A stretch of 12,118 nucleotides of DNA. Origin: an uncultured Ignavibacteriota bacterium (GTDB taxonomy: Bacteria > Bacteroidota > Ignavibacteria > UBA10030 > UBA8401). Each line of letters begins with the position of its first letter. Positions within the stretch are counted from its first letter, which is position 1. The translations under genes and the position numbers were made by a program. The notes under the pieces are model-generated. The model worked only from the letters and a program-made list of their open reading frames with translations. It was not told where the DNA came from and did not search any database. Location: NCBI GenBank assembly GCA_903907305.1, contig CAIVNT010000119.1:1-12118 (forward strand), written 5' to 3'. This document shows positions 1 through 7,129 of this stretch, piece by piece.

Positions 1-524
1 AGATCGTCCCACGTCCATGGATGCTCTGCCGTCGGAGGAAGGACGCCTGCTTTTTCGAACAATTCTTTGTTATAGAGCACAACAAGCGATTCGATCAGGA
101 ACGGTATCCCGCTCACCTCACCGTTCGGCCGCGTCACGGTAGCCCATGCAACATCCAGCACATCACGCTTCATCTCCGCTGAAATATACGGAGAAAGATC
201 CGTCAAATACCCTCGCATTGCATAATCCACAATGATGCCGGATTCATAATGGAAAATATCAGGCACATCCCCGGTCTCAAATGCTGTTACCAGATAATCA
301 TGCGCCGAGTCCCACGTTCCTTGAATATATTCGACAGGCATATCCGGATGCAGTCTATTCCATTCATCGACAATGGAACGGTTCGTTGCGATCGCGCTCT
401 CCTGCCAGGCGAGGCTGACGAAACGGAGTGAATGCTTCGTTGGTGACTCCTTGTGAAAGGACCTCCACACGAGAGCAGACGCCGCTACACAGAGGATAAA
501 TGATATGATAATGGACCGTTTCAT
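1..524 (-). CDS. ABC transporter extracellular sugar-binding protein, N-terminal part (runs off the left edge)
   Basis: Translating the minus strand from ATG at 524-522 gives 174 codons with no stop before the window edge, so the C-terminal part is missing. The protein starts MKRSIIISFILCVAAS, a basic and hydrophobic signal segment. Cys12 is preceded by F-I-L, which is not a convincing lipobox, so a lipoprotein is not assured. The mature part carries the hallmarks of family 1 solute-binding proteins (MalE/UgpB type): a first strand containing LRFVSLAW, then VDEWNRLHPDMPVEY, GDVPDIFHYESG, LTDLSPYI, a G-I-P-F stretch and LYNKELFEKAG. Such proteins bind an oligosaccharide or similar solute outside the membrane and hand it to the permeases. 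The start codon shares one base with the permease stop (TAATG), with AAGGGG just upstream, so translation is probably coupled. A binding protein gene placed after the two permeases is less usual than first in the cluster. The substrate cannot be read from the sequence. Confidence 0.9.
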   Translation of the reverse strand, partial: MKRSIIISFILCVAASALVWRSFHKESPTKHSLRFVSLAWQESAIATNRSIVDEWNRLHPDMPVEYIQGTWDSAHDYLVTAFETGDVPDIFHYESGIIVDYAMRGYLTDLSPYISAEMKRDVLDVAWATVTRPNGEVSGIPFLIESLVVLYNKELFEKAGVLPPTAEHPWTWDD

Positions 525-1360
525 TACCCCTTGAGTGCTCCCGAGACCAAACCGGTGGTGAACCATTTCCTCATCATAATGAATACAAGCATGGACGGGA
601 TCGTTGCGATTACGCTCGCGGCTGCGAGCGGACCGGTTCGCGATTGTCCTTCCATTCCAGTATACCTGGCTAATTCAACCTGGAGCGTGGCAAGCGCAGG
701 GCTTTTCATCAACACCAACGCGAAGAAGAACTCGTTCCACGCTGAAATAAACGCAAAGAGTGCCGATGCACCGATAGCGGGAAGCAACAATGGGAAAAGA
801 ACTTTGATGATCACCTGACTTCTACTGGCACCGTCCATCACAGCAGCCTCTTCCAGTTCCAGAGGGATACTCTTCACATATCCGTGCATCATCCACAGGA
901 CGAACGGCAGAGACCAGACAATGTAGATCAGTGTCAATCCGTTCAATGAATCGGTCAATCCTGCATAGCGAAGCAGTACGTAGAGCGGTATCATCACGAG
1001 GATCACCGGAAATATCTGCGAAAGGAGTATCCATCCTAAGATCACATTGTTGATGGGCGATCGATATCTCACCATCGCATAGGCCGATGGAACAGCGATG
1101 CTCACAACAAGCAGCGTTGAGACGACTCCGACGATCAGACTGTTCCACATGCTGCGGAATATCTGCTGTCCGTTGATGACGGAACGGTAATGTTCGAACG
1201 TGATATGCTGGGGCAGCAACGTCGGAAGTCCCGAATACAACTCCTGCGTCGATTTCAATGAACTGGCGAAGACCCACACAAGCGGGAAGATCAGAAAGAG
1301 CAGATACAGAATGATCAGTCCGTGGATCCACAATTGGGATGATGCCTTCATCGTTTTCAT
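524..1360 (-). CDS. Carbohydrate ABC transporter permease, MalG/AraQ type
   Basis: A 278-residue inner-membrane permease, normal length for the CUT1 MalG-like subunit. About six hydrophobic segments are visible (near residues 11-33, 74-96, 106-130, 141-160, 186-212 and 246-265). The cytoplasmic EAA loop that docks on the ATPase lies at about 171-194 and reads EAAVMDGASRSQ with the conserved D-G-A, ending in P-L-L-L-P. The C-terminus GLVSGALKG matches the usual end of this subfamily. It forms the channel with the neighbouring MalF-type subunit. The ATG at 1360 is supported by an AAGGA Shine-Dalgarno 7 nt upstream (1368-1372) and by a 4-nt ATGA overlap with the upstream permease. An internal Met4 is possible but less well supported. 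No frameshift or missing motif is seen. The sugar carried is unknown. Confidence 0.95.
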   Translation of the reverse strand: MKTMKASSQLWIHGLIILYLLFLIFPLVWVFASSLKSTQELYSGLPTLLPQHITFEHYRSVINGQQIFRSMWNSLIVGVVSTLLVVSIAVPSAYAMVRYRSPINNVILGWILLSQIFPVILVMIPLYVLLRYAGLTDSLNGLTLIYIVWSLPFVLWMMHGYVKSIPLELEEAAVMDGASRSQVIIKVLFPLLLPAIGASALFAFISAWNEFFFALVLMKSPALATLQVELARYTGMEGQSRTGPLAAASVIATIPSMLVFIMMRKWFTTGLVSGALKG

Positions 1361-2262
1361 GCTTCATTCCTTTCGCGCAGCTGCACACGAAGATACATGA
1401 ACAGCATCAATGAAAGGATGATCACCATGACATTTCCGATCGCAGCGGCATATCCTATATATCCGTATTTGAATCCTTCCTCATACGCAGCAAGCATCGG
1501 CAGTCTTGTCATTCCGCCCGGTCCTCCCTGCGTCAACACCCACACGATTCCGAATGTATTGAAGTTCCACATGAACGTCAGTGAGATGATCGCCGCGAGA
1601 ACCGGACGCAAGACAGGAAGCGTGATATTTCTGAATTGATCCCACATTCCGGCACCGTCGATTGTGCTTGCCTCATACAGATCAGCTGAGATCGTCTGCA
1701 ATCCAGCCAGCAGGAAGATCGCCGCTTTCGAGATCTCTCCCCACACTCCGGCAACGATCACCGCAGGGATCACATATTCAAAATTCGAAAGCCAATTGAC
1801 CGGTGCGGAGATGATCCCCGCATTCGTCAGCAGAACATTCAACGCGCCGGTGTTGGGTTCATACATCTGTCTCCACAGAATTCCGCGGATGATCGGCGGC
1901 GTCGCCCATGGGATCAGGATCAGGATCGTATAAAATGAGACAAAACGGACCTTGGTATTGAGAAGCAAAGCGAGTCCCAGACCGAGTCCGACCTGCAATG
2001 CTGTGACGATGAATGTCCACACCATTCCGATCCTGAACGAATTCCAAAAGAAATCATCCTGGAACAACTGAATGTAATTGTCGATGCCGTTGAATGTGAT
2101 CGCGTCACCGAGACGGTAATCCGTGAAACCGAGATAGATGCCCCGAAGAAGCGGGACAAGCGAAAAGACAGTGACAAGAATGATCACCGGAGACAAAAGC
2201 TGGATTTGTCCGAGCTCATTCTTCGAATATATTTTATTGGCAGATCTTTTTTTCTGATTCAC
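1357..2262 (-). CDS. Carbohydrate ABC transporter permease, MalF/UgpA type
   Basis: A 301-residue membrane protein of the partner permease type. After a basic N-terminus comes the first membrane helix (about 21-45, with LLSPVIILV) and the typical GIYLGFTDY. Further helices lie near 77-101, 110-130, 162-186, 219-241 and 270-291. The EAA loop is at about 197-220 (YEASTIDGAGMWDQF followed by LPVLRP). The TQGGPGG motif before the last helices (about 244-250) is also typical. The start is GTG at 2262. An upstream in-frame stop rules out a much longer form, and only a weak AAGAA lies before it. The gene begins 13 nt after the stop of the serine hydrolase, which ties the transporter to the hydrolases in one transcript. 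It overlaps the next permease by 4 nt. No ATP-binding subunit is encoded here; many CUT1 importers share a distant MsmX/UgpC-type ATPase, so that may be the case here (inference). Confidence 0.94.
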   Translation of the reverse strand: MNQKKRSANKIYSKNELGQIQLLSPVIILVTVFSLVPLLRGIYLGFTDYRLGDAITFNGIDNYIQLFQDDFFWNSFRIGMVWTFIVTALQVGLGLGLALLLNTKVRFVSFYTILILIPWATPPIIRGILWRQMYEPNTGALNVLLTNAGIISAPVNWLSNFEYVIPAVIVAGVWGEISKAAIFLLAGLQTISADLYEASTIDGAGMWDQFRNITLPVLRPVLAAIISLTFMWNFNTFGIVWVLTQGGPGGMTRLPMLAAYEEGFKYGYIGYAAAIGNVMVIILSLMLFMYLRVQLRERNEA

Positions 2263-2275
2263 AAATATTTCATTC

Positions 2276-4723
2276 TTATTGAATCAACGAAACGCATTGA
2301 CGAATGAGTTTTCGTTCAAAATCATCATGGAACCGGCCGACCGAACTCCGTGCCGAGATAATGATCAGATCGTTCTTCGGATCGATCCGAAGGACCGAAC
2401 CGGATGCAGCGCCGTGGCCGAATGCTGCATCGCTTAAACCATTCTCATCCATCGGCGAAGTTCCTATCCCCCACCGTCGGTCACCGATCGGTAATTTTTT
2501 GGGCAGCATAGCACCGAATGATTGTTCGGAGAAGAAACGGCGACCGTTGTAGGCGCCGCGATTCAGCAGCATTTGAGCAAATTTGGCAAGATCTTCCGCA
2601 GAGCAATACAGTCCGCCGTATGTATTATCTGCAAATGCACTTGTCATTCCCAAGGGTTCGAACAGCTGCTCCGCGAAGAGATAAGGCACCGCGCGCCCGG
2701 TCAATCGCTCCATGATCTTCCCTGCCAACGCGTATCCGACTCTATTGTAGGAAAATGTTGTCCCCACTTCAACGGTCGGAAGCATTTGCGCGACCTGATT
2801 CTCAAGTGATACATTCCAGTCCGATGCCCATTCGCCGGCGCTTTGGAGACCGCTCAAGTGGGTGAACAAATGGCGGACAGTCAATCGGTCATTCATCGGA
2901 CCGTTCAATTCCGGCAGATAGCGGCTAACGGGGGCGTCCAGATCGATCAATCCCTGATCCACGAATTTCATCATCAATGTGCCGCTCAGAAGTTTTGTGA
3001 TCGATGCCATCCATTGTTGGGACCGCTTGTCGATCGGTCTTCCGGCTTCGTCGTTGCCGAAGGCTTCGTAAAAAATGATCTTTCCTTTATGGACGACCAA
3101 CGTCACATGGGGAACTCCTCCCTTTTCCGCCCATGAACGGCAAATTTCCCTTAGTTTCTCAGCTTCTTCAGTCTTCGCCATTATCTTGGATGTCGAAGAG
3201 TCGATCACAAGAGGTGATACAATGTTATTTTGTTTGGGGTCCTGTTTTAATTCTACGAGTCGTGAATTGCTCCCGTCGAGTTTCCCTTTTAATGTGATCC
3301 ACCATTGCCGATCGAGAACCCGCGGAGTTACTGCTGTTGTTCGCTCTGCCGGGAGATCGTGCATTCCGGCAAGAAACACTGCAGCATCGGAAGAATTCTT
3401 CGGGTACATCTTCATATCACCGAACGAATATTTCTCTGAATTTTTTTCGTACGCTTCCCATTGAATATCGTTGATACCATATTGCGTTAATCGATTCAAA
3501 CGTATCGGAAGATTCTGGCTGTAATCATCGAACACAGCATCCGAACAAAAGAGCGTAATATATCGTTTCACTATAAATTCTGATGCTGTAGAACATTCGA
3601 TCACAGCGCCGTATCGGCCGACAGAATTAGCACCGGACACTTGTTGATAGTCCTTATTATAGAATGCGACGTTCAGCGAGAATTTTCCCAATTGATTCTC
3701 CACCATGATCTCATTCTTCCAATGCACTTTGGGGAATTCTCCGGGACGGAATACGTACCGGTCACAAACCAATTCTTCATTCATGAAAGCAAGGACCCGT
3801 TCATCATTGATCCGTTTCCAGTCGATGGAATCCACAATTCTTCCGCTAAGTTTTATCAGCGTAACACGGGCATTCGATGGCTGCTCTGAGCGCGGGATCG
3901 TGACCTTCCCATAGTTCAGAATTCCAGCCGGACGAAGAGGACTTTCGGTAGTCAAAACATTATTGGTGAAGAACTCAATTTTTCTTCCGGAGTGACTCTT
4001 GGGAACATAACCAGTGTATACTGCATCTCCCATGTGAATGAATGAAAACGATGAATAGACGGACTTCGATTCTTTTTTGCGGGCATGCTCAAAAAGATCG
4101 GCGTACGGGAATACCCGATACCAGATCTCCCGATCGATCAGCCGGCCTTTAATAGTTATGATGAATGGCTGGGCGCTCTTGATCAATGACCGACTCACCG
4201 TCAGGGTCATATAACCCAAATTTGCACCATACGTATTTTGTGATACTGCTGTGAAAGATAGGCGCATGCCATTCTTCGCAGTAACGGACCAATATCCGTC
4301 ATCAACAGTACAAAAAGGAATTCGGATAGAATCATTGATGGACAGATCGAACCATTCGTGTCCAAGATTATTCCCGAATCCGCAAGCCCAGATGAATGTA
4401 ATAGAATCAGAAGTTATTTTTTGAGGAACAGGATCCGTTCTCCATGAGATCTCGGCGTCGCCGCCGGCAGTCCGGACAACAAAGGCGGAATCCCGAGATT
4501 CACCGCTCCGGTGAGATTGATATGGCGAGTATGTTCCGCTGACGAATGAGTGAAATCCATTAACGGATTGAAATGATTTTGTGGAAAGTGTTGTATAGAA
4601 ATTTGCAATCGCTTCGGTATTCACTTGCGCCATTCCGAAAACGCAAATGATTACCGTCAGAAGAATCTGTCGAGTAAAGAAATTCTGCCGATGGGATCTT
4701 TTTTCCCGGAGTTGTTTACTCAT
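2276..4723 (-). CDS. Large exported serine hydrolase, beta-lactamase/class C (PF00144) family, with unassigned N-terminal region
   Basis: An 815-residue protein from ATG 4723. The frame stays open upstream to a TTG at 4747, but the ATG makes an exact ATGA overlap with the preceding esterase stop and has GAAG 8 nt upstream, so it is preferred. A basic N-terminus precedes a hydrophobic export segment (about 15-35). Residues of about 40-500 are beta-rich and unassigned; SWRTDPVP (93-100) and FIWACGFG (110-117) recall sandwich domains seen on carbohydrate-active enzymes. The catalytic domain (about 510-815) carries Ser574-I-T-Lys577, the S-x-x-K nucleophile motif. The second motif is F-S-Tyr659-N-R-V-G-Y, where Arg replaces the usual Asn of Y-x-N. 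The third is G-His770-G-A-A-S-G. The family includes class C beta-lactamases, D-aminopeptidases, penicillin-binding-like enzymes and family VIII esterases. The operon context favours an esterase or peptidase acting on an extracellular substrate over antibiotic resistance. There is no T9SS sorting domain. Confidence 0.88.
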   Translation of the reverse strand: MSKQLREKRSHRQNFFTRQILLTVIICVFGMAQVNTEAIANFYTTLSTKSFQSVNGFHSFVSGTYSPYQSHRSGESRDSAFVVRTAGGDAEISWRTDPVPQKITSDSITFIWACGFGNNLGHEWFDLSINDSIRIPFCTVDDGYWSVTAKNGMRLSFTAVSQNTYGANLGYMTLTVSRSLIKSAQPFIITIKGRLIDREIWYRVFPYADLFEHARKKESKSVYSSFSFIHMGDAVYTGYVPKSHSGRKIEFFTNNVLTTESPLRPAGILNYGKVTIPRSEQPSNARVTLIKLSGRIVDSIDWKRINDERVLAFMNEELVCDRYVFRPGEFPKVHWKNEIMVENQLGKFSLNVAFYNKDYQQVSGANSVGRYGAVIECSTASEFIVKRYITLFCSDAVFDDYSQNLPIRLNRLTQYGINDIQWEAYEKNSEKYSFGDMKMYPKNSSDAAVFLAGMHDLPAERTTAVTPRVLDRQWWITLKGKLDGSNSRLVELKQDPKQNNIVSPLVIDSSTSKIMAKTEEAEKLREICRSWAEKGGVPHVTLVVHKGKIIFYEAFGNDEAGRPIDKRSQQWMASITKLLSGTLMMKFVDQGLIDLDAPVSRYLPELNGPMNDRLTVRHLFTHLSGLQSAGEWASDWNVSLENQVAQMLPTVEVGTTFSYNRVGYALAGKIMERLTGRAVPYLFAEQLFEPLGMTSAFADNTYGGLYCSAEDLAKFAQMLLNRGAYNGRRFFSEQSFGAMLPKKLPIGDRRWGIGTSPMDENGLSDAAFGHGAASGSVLRIDPKNDLIIISARSSVGRFHDDFERKLIRQCVSLIQ

Positions 4724-6402
4724 TGTTTTTTCTTCGTGAGAAGCCAATCGAATACCGCGGGATTATTATATGTTCGTGTCCATGAATCATGATACAGATC
4801 AGGATACGAAGTGAATGTCGGGGTACCGCCGCATACGGTCAGAATGTTGATGACGGTCTGCGCCTTGGAAAACGGAATAATATCGTCTTTTTCCCCATGG
4901 AAAGCCCACATTGGGATATTTTTTATGGCGCACAGGTCCCATCCATCCTCAATACGGAATGCGCACGGCAGCAGCGCTGCAAATCTGTTGGGATACCGAA
5001 TGGCAAGGTCGAGTGTTCCAATACCTCCCATACTCAACCCCGTAAGATAGATCCTATTGACATCAACAGGATACCGGGCAATGACGCTGTCGATCAATTT
5101 GTTCACTTTCGCCTGGACACCATCGTTGTAATACCATTCTGTTGTGGACGGACATTGCGGTGAGACAACGATGAATGGGAATGTATTCTTTCCATCAAGA
5201 ATTTTTGGGAGACCTTCATTCTTCACACGCCATAATTCGGTCCCTCCGTCACCAATTCCGTGCAGCGAAATGATCAACGGATATTTTCCATTCACCACAG
5301 CGGATGTATCGCGCGGCATGAAGAAAAGATAGTTCAATGTAGAGGGATCCAAGATCTCCTGTTGGATGATCGGGTCACTCCCAAAATCGGGTTGACCGAG
5401 GATCACGTCCGCAAATGCTCCGTTCGGACGTTCAGAGGCGTGATTGAATACAAGCACCCTATGGTTCGATTCGTCCACAATATAGATCCGACCGGCATCA
5501 TCACCATAGACACCGCGAAGATTTCCAACACCGTTACGGGAATAATTCTTAGTCCCGGTATTCAAGTCCGGCTGACCAAGCACTCCATCCGCTGCGGCTC
5601 CGTTACCTTTGGTCGACACTGAATCAAACCGTATGACTCTATTGTTATCATCTTCACAGACCCATAGATGTTCGTGCGCATCAGCATACACACCCATGGG
5701 ACGGTTCATCTTTATGGCTGAGAGTCCGAGTGTGCCTGTGGTAAAATCCGGCTGGCCGAGAACACCATTGGCGCTTGCTCCGTTGGTCAACAAAGCCGCG
5801 TTATCATAACGGAGCACACGATGATTCAGCCGGTCGGTCACCCACAATTTTCCATTTTTATCGATAAAAATACCAACCGGACCTTTCATCTTTGAAGAAG
5901 TGGTAGCACCGGAATTCGTGTTAAAATCAGGCTGACCAAGTACAGCATCGGCAGCAGCACCGCTTGATTTGCTTGATGCGTTGTCGAAGCGCAGAACTCT
6001 ATTGTTAAGATAATCACTCACCCAAAGATGTCCCGCACTGTCCACACACACACGCAATGGATCATTCAATTTGGCTGCGGATAATCCTGCGCTGACAGTG
6101 GAAAAATCCGGCTGCCCAAGGACAGCTTCTGCCGAAGAACCGTTCGTCATCTTGGCGGATGAACTCCAGCGAAGGATTCGGTTATTATACCTGTCCACGA
6201 CGAATAGTTTTCCCGTCATCGGATCGACCGCAACCCCAGCGGGAGAATTCAGCGAGGCGGCGCCTGCACCAGACAGGTTGGATAAAAAATTTGATTGTCC
6301 AAGAACACCGCCGGCAGGCATATTATTGAATAATGGTGACTGCGCGGAACCGGTCAAAGAACACATGACAAAAAAAAGAACGATGTGACGAAATACCATC
6401 AT
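4720..6402 (-). CDS. Secreted NHL-repeat propeller fused to alpha/beta-hydrolase esterase
   Basis: A 560-residue fusion. A signal peptide (MMVFRHIVLFFVMC, likely cleaved after GSA at about 20) is followed by five NHL-like blades between residues of about 40 and 343. Each has the pattern P-x-G-V-x-x-D ... L-W-V-x-D ... N-R-V-L-R-F, and the inter-blade linker ends GVLGQPDF. Blade 6, expected after D343, is absent. Instead a hydrolase domain begins near 350: LIISLHGIGDGG (oxyanion region), GLSMGG with nucleophile Ser457, HGEKDD with probable acid Asp506, and YHDSW with probable His538. This resembles secreted phospholipase/carboxylesterase, PHB-depolymerase and feruloyl-esterase-like (CE1-related) enzymes, and the spacing V-N-R-I-Y-L-T-G before the motif is typical. 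It probably cleaves an ester outside the cytoplasm; the substrate is unknown. It ends in KKKQ without a sorting domain. It starts 30 nt after the previous gene and overlaps the next by 4 nt. ATG 6402 is immediately followed by a second ATG, so the start may shift by one codon. Confidence 0.9.
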   Translation of the reverse strand: MMVFRHIVLFFVMCSLTGSAQSPLFNNMPAGGVLGQSNFLSNLSGAGAASLNSPAGVAVDPMTGKLFVVDRYNNRILRWSSSAKMTNGSSAEAVLGQPDFSTVSAGLSAAKLNDPLRVCVDSAGHLWVSDYLNNRVLRFDNASSKSSGAAADAVLGQPDFNTNSGATTSSKMKGPVGIFIDKNGKLWVTDRLNHRVLRYDNAALLTNGASANGVLGQPDFTTGTLGLSAIKMNRPMGVYADAHEHLWVCEDDNNRVIRFDSVSTKGNGAAADGVLGQPDLNTGTKNYSRNGVGNLRGVYGDDAGRIYIVDESNHRVLVFNHASERPNGAFADVILGQPDFGSDPIIQQEILDPSTLNYLFFMPRDTSAVVNGKYPLIISLHGIGDGGTELWRVKNEGLPKILDGKNTFPFIVVSPQCPSTTEWYYNDGVQAKVNKLIDSVIARYPVDVNRIYLTGLSMGGIGTLDLAIRYPNRFAALLPCAFRIEDGWDLCAIKNIPMWAFHGEKDDIIPFSKAQTVINILTVCGGTPTFTSYPDLYHDSWTRTYNNPAVFDWLLTKKKQ

Positions 6403-6432
6403 GTCAATTACTAACCCTTCTCACTATAAATA

Positions 6433-6984
6433 TTATTTTATTACGGTCATTTTTTTGACAATGCTTCCATCCGGTGAATGTAAAGAATATAGATAGATGC
6501 CGCTCGCAAGATTTCGGGCATCAAATGCTACAGTATATATTCTCTGCGCCGATGCAATACCGCTGAATACCGTTGCCACTTGTCTTCCGAGAAGGTCGTT
6601 CACAATGAGCTGCACCTGAGCGGTCTTCGCCGAAGAGAATGTGATGGTTGTCGTTGGATTGAATGGATTGGGATAATTCTGCATCAATAGATATTCTGAT
6701 GGAATTGCTGAAGTCCTTTCGTTTTCGACAGATGTCAGGGACGAAACATCGAATCTCATCACCCGATTATTGCTGAAATCGGTCACCCAGATCTGGCCCG
6801 CCTTCGAGTCAATATATAATGATTGAGGATAGGTGAAACTACTCGCGGTAGGAGCTGCGGATGCTGAAAGAGAATGTTGCTGAGAAAAGGACTTCAATGG
6901 GAAAATAATTGTGCAGACGACCAACAAGAGTAATTGATGCGGAAGCCAACTGCACATTCTATCAGAAATCGTTAATTTTCTCAT
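6433..6984 (-). CDS. Small secreted protein: one NHL-like blade plus T9SS type A sorting domain
   Basis: A 183-residue protein from ATG 6984. The frame extends to a GTG at 7011 and an internal ATG at 6957 is also possible; none has a good ribosome binding site, and 6984 gives the most normal signal peptide. A hydrophobic stretch LLLLVVCTIIF is followed by SFSQ, a plausible cleavage site near residue 35. Residues of about 49-80 hold a single propeller blade (YPQSLYID, QIWVTD, NNRVMRF). It matches only the last blade type of the neighbouring propellers, including the preceding P-T-A-S linker. From about 101 to the end is a complete sorting domain: NYPNPFNP, then VNDLLGRQV, then LASGIYLYSL and a C-terminal KKMTVIK. 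That domain sends proteins across the outer membrane by T9SS. The protein looks like a propeller gene with blades 1-5 deleted, but the frame is intact, so it may be functional. It probably leads the downstream operon. Confidence 0.82.
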   Translation of the reverse strand: MRKLTISDRMCSWLPHQLLLLVVCTIIFPLKSFSQQHSLSASAAPTASSFTYPQSLYIDSKAGQIWVTDFSNNRVMRFDVSSLTSVENERTSAIPSEYLLMQNYPNPFNPTTTITFSSAKTAQVQLIVNDLLGRQVATVFSGIASAQRIYTVAFDARNLASGIYLYSLHSPDGSIVKKMTVIK

Positions 6985-7048
6985 GATACATTGGGGAAGT
7001 AACGCATACACCGGTCATACTATCAGACCGTAGTGAAATATATAAATT

Positions 7049-7115
7049 ATGCCCCTGAAAGGCCCTCACGGCAGCGGAGATATTCTCCCCGTCCGGACAG
7101 ACCTTTCAAGGGCAT
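7049..7115 (-). terminator. Large hairpin after the giant propeller gene, possible terminator or RNA element
   Basis: Two 14-nt arms, 7049-7062 and 7102-7115, are inverted complements with one exception. Read as minus-strand RNA that exception is a G-U wobble, whereas on the plus strand it would be a C-A mismatch, so the structure fits minus-strand transcription. Inside the 39-nt apex is a smaller stem, GGAGA (7076-7080) with TCTCC (7084-7088). The outer stem begins 14 nt after the TAA of the 1427-residue gene. The following minus-strand sequence is A/T-rich (AATTTATATATTTC) but lacks a clean T-run, so intrinsic termination is plausible, not certain. It occupies most of the non-coding gap before the next gene. 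Confidence 0.45.
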
Positions 7116-7129
7116 TCAAAGCGTGAATC

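Noticed and set aside
822..1388. A 188-residue minus-strand frame overlapping the two permeases
   Set aside because: It is out of frame with two clear permease genes that have complete motifs and a coupled overlap. Its protein is low-complexity Arg/Cys/Asp-rich and matches no family.
2276..4723. Reading the hydrolase as an antibiotic-resistance beta-lactamase
   Set aside because: The Y-x-N motif is altered, the protein is about twice the usual length, and it sits in an esterase and sugar-import operon. Family membership alone does not show resistance.
4724..4747. Longer start of the serine hydrolase at TTG 4747
   Set aside because: The ATG at 4723 makes an exact ATGA overlap with the upstream stop and has GAAG at good spacing; the longer form starts with a rare codon inside the esterase gene.
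6433..6984. Calling the small blade protein a pseudogene
   Set aside because: Although it looks like a propeller gene lacking five blades, the signal peptide, blade and full sorting domain are in one intact frame without internal stops.
7016..7048. Possible promoter for the small blade protein (TATATT in minus-strand AATTTATATATTTC)
   Set aside because: It has no convincing -35 partner at the right distance, and the A/T run may simply belong to the hairpin terminator.
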